A stretch of DNA of 40,795 nucleotides from contig JAHELU010000010.1 in NCBI GenBank assembly GCA_024644005.1, positions 1 to 40,795 of the forward strand. The letters are read 5' to 3'. Below the pieces are notes generated by a model. The model did not search any database and had not been told where the DNA came from. It was given only the letters and a program-made list of their open reading frames with translations. This DNA comes from Acidimicrobiales bacterium (lineage in GTDB: Bacteria; Actinomycetota; Acidimicrobiia; Acidimicrobiales; SZUA-35). Both the position numbers and the translations under genes were made by a program. Positions 39,602-40,795 of this stretch are shown here, piece by piece. Each line of letters opens with the position of its first letter. Position 1 is the first letter of the stretch.

Positions 39602-40795
39602 GTGATCGACGAGCTGTTCGCCGAGCTCGACATCGAGCGCATCGATCGCGGGGACGGTTCGGTGCTGCTTCGATCGCGCACGCCGCTCGGTGAACACGCT
39701 GCGTCCGTCGGTACCTGGCTGCGCCGGTGGGCGCAGGACGCAACCGACCGGATCTTCCTGGCCGAGCGGCCGGATGGCGATGCCACCCGGCCATGGCTCA
39801 CCGCCACGTACGGCGAGACCTACGACGCCGCCCGGCGGTACGGCCAAGCCCTCCTCGATCTCGGGCTCGGGCCCGACCGGCCACTGGCGGTGCTGTCTGG
39901 TCCATCGATCGCCCACGGTCAGCTGATGCTCGCCAGCCACTTCGTCGGGGTACCGATCGTTCCCGTCTCGGTCGCCTACTCGCTGATGGCCGACGACCTG
40001 ACGAAGGTCACGCACATCATCGCCCAAACCGATCCTGGCGCAGTGTTCGCAGAGTCCAGCACACTGTTCGAGCGCGTGCTCGACGCGCTTGGTGACCGCA
40101 CCGTTGTCACCGGCGACGGCGATCGCGGGACTGCCCTGGCCGAGTTGGGTTCGACAGAGCCGACCGACGCAGTCGACGAGGTGCTGGAGCGAATCGGACC
40201 GGACGACGTGGCCAAGATCCTGTACACGTCCGGTTCGACCGGTCCGCCAAAAGGCGTCGTGACCACCCATCGAATGCTGTGCTCGAATCAGGCGGCGATG
40301 GCGCTCGTCTGGCCATTCCTCGCCGAGACCCCACCGGTGATCTGCGATTGGCTCCCGTGGAGCCATACCTTCGGATCGAGCCACAACTTCAACATGGTCC
40401 TGATGCACGGCGGATCGATGTATCTCGATGCCGGCAAGCCCTCACTGGATGCGTTCGACACGACCGTGACGAATCTGCTCGACGTGCGCCCCACGATCTC
40501 GTTCAACGTCCCCGCTGGCTACGCGCGCCTCGTGGACCGGCTCGAGGCCGAACCCGCTGCAGCGACGAAGTTCTTCGATCGGCTGCAGCTGATCTTCTAT
40601 GCGGCCGCCGCACTCCCCCAGGATGTCTGGCGACGGATGGAGGCTGTGAGTCGGGCGACAGTTGGCCGGACGATCCCGATGACCTCGAGCTGGGGCCTCA
40701 CCGAGACGGCTCCTGCGGCCTCGACGGCCCACTTCGCGCTCGATCGGGCGGGCAATATCGGCACCCCGATCCCGGGTGTCACCTTCAAGCTGGTC
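39602..40795 (+). CDS. fcs: feruloyl-CoA synthase, N-terminal part (3' end outside window)
   Basis: The first 398 residues of an acyl-CoA synthetase of the ANL superfamily. The ATP loop is YTSGSTGPPKG (208-218), followed by WLPWSHTFGSSHNFNMVL and SSWGLTETAPAAS, the A5 motif. The N-terminus (GSVLLRSRTPLGEH, then FLAERPDG, then DRPLAVLSGPSIAHGQLMLASHFVGVPIVPVSVAYSLM) is the one I associate with feruloyl-CoA synthases: they convert ferulate, caffeate or coumarate to CoA thioesters for side-chain removal to vanillin-type aldehydes. The catalytic lysine end is outside the window. The GTG at 39602 has AAGGAG six bases upstream. A related aryl-CoA ligase is the main alternative. Confidence 0.82.
   Translation, partial: MIDELFAELDIERIDRGDGSVLLRSRTPLGEHAASVGTWLRRWAQDATDRIFLAERPDGDATRPWLTATYGETYDAARRYGQALLDLGLGPDRPLAVLSGPSIAHGQLMLASHFVGVPIVPVSVAYSLMADDLTKVTHIIAQTDPGAVFAESSTLFERVLDALGDRTVVTGDGDRGTALAELGSTEPTDAVDEVLERIGPDDVAKILYTSGSTGPPKGVVTTHRMLCSNQAAMALVWPFLAETPPVICDWLPWSHTFGSSHNFNMVLMHGGSMYLDAGKPSLDAFDTTVTNLLDVRPTISFNVPAGYARLVDRLEAEPAAATKFFDRLQLIFYAAAALPQDVWRRMEAVSRATVGRTIPMTSSWGLTETAPAASTAHFALDRAGNIGTPIPGVTFKLV

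Noticed and set aside
1-40795. CRISPR arrays, tRNA or rRNA genes, prophage or toxin-antitoxin modules
   Set aside because: No spaced direct repeats, cloverleaf-like sequences or phage structural genes were seen. The regulator-partner pairs (ArsR-SRPBCC, PadR-membrane protein) do not look like toxin-antitoxin systems.

Overview
The window looks like chromosomal DNA of a GC-rich actinobacterium, most likely of the class Acidimicrobiia. That placement is inferred from the SigR/RsrA-type sigma/anti-sigma pair, the DUF2342 (zincin_2) metalloprotease next to tilS, the SCO6745-family protein, the frequent GTG/TTG starts and the promoters lying right against start codons. It was not confirmed by a database search. 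No rRNA, tRNA, CRISPR array, phage module or complete insertion sequence was seen.

Layout. 1-4.2 kb (minus): the start of a 5'-nucleotidase, tilS, the metalloprotease, a 43-residue membrane protein, and the anti-sigma and ECF sigma genes. 4.3-7.8 kb: sulfotransferase, VOC protein, single-pass membrane protein, TetR regulator, SRPBCC protein. 7.8-11.8 kb (minus): a PilZ-containing cellulose-synthase-like glycosyltransferase overlapping a stand-alone phosphohistidine (PEP-utilising mobile) domain protein, then a gene remnant and a lipoprotein. 11.8-15.0 kb (minus): a complete TctCBA tripartite tricarboxylate transporter. 15.2-19.2 kb: GNAT, PaiB-like, GlpD and an ArsR-SRPBCC pair whose operator spans the regulator's own start codon. 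19.2-24.0 kb: five genes for the lower protocatechuate 4,5-cleavage/gallate pathway (GalD and LigI on plus, facing LigK-LigJ-LigC on minus). 24.2-29.8 kb: two universal stress proteins around a cysteine-free ArsR regulator and an ABC/FtsX exporter, with a sequence motif shared by two of its promoter regions. 29.9-38.5 kb: accessory genes, several visibly damaged, plus a MITE-like element. 38.6-40.8 kb: an SCO6745-family protein and the 5' part of a feruloyl-CoA synthase gene that runs off the window.

How the genes may work together. The TctCBA transporter, the Lig/Gal enzymes and feruloyl-CoA synthase together suggest catabolism of plant-derived aromatics: ferulate to vanillate to protocatechuate, then 4,5-cleavage to pyruvate and oxaloacetate. 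The ring-opening dioxygenase (LigAB or GalA) and the vanillate demethylase are not in the window, so the route is incomplete here. The glycosyltransferase/phosphohistidine-domain pair and the stress-protein/exporter cluster are the two associations I find hardest to explain with known systems.

Damage and mobility. Four genes look broken: an N-terminally truncated protein (10357-10836), an MFS transporter lacking TM1 and about TM7-9, a DinB/DUF664 gene lacking its middle, and a phzF gene split by one extra G in a nine-G run. Together with the MITE-like element they mark 30-38.4 kb as a decaying accessory region.
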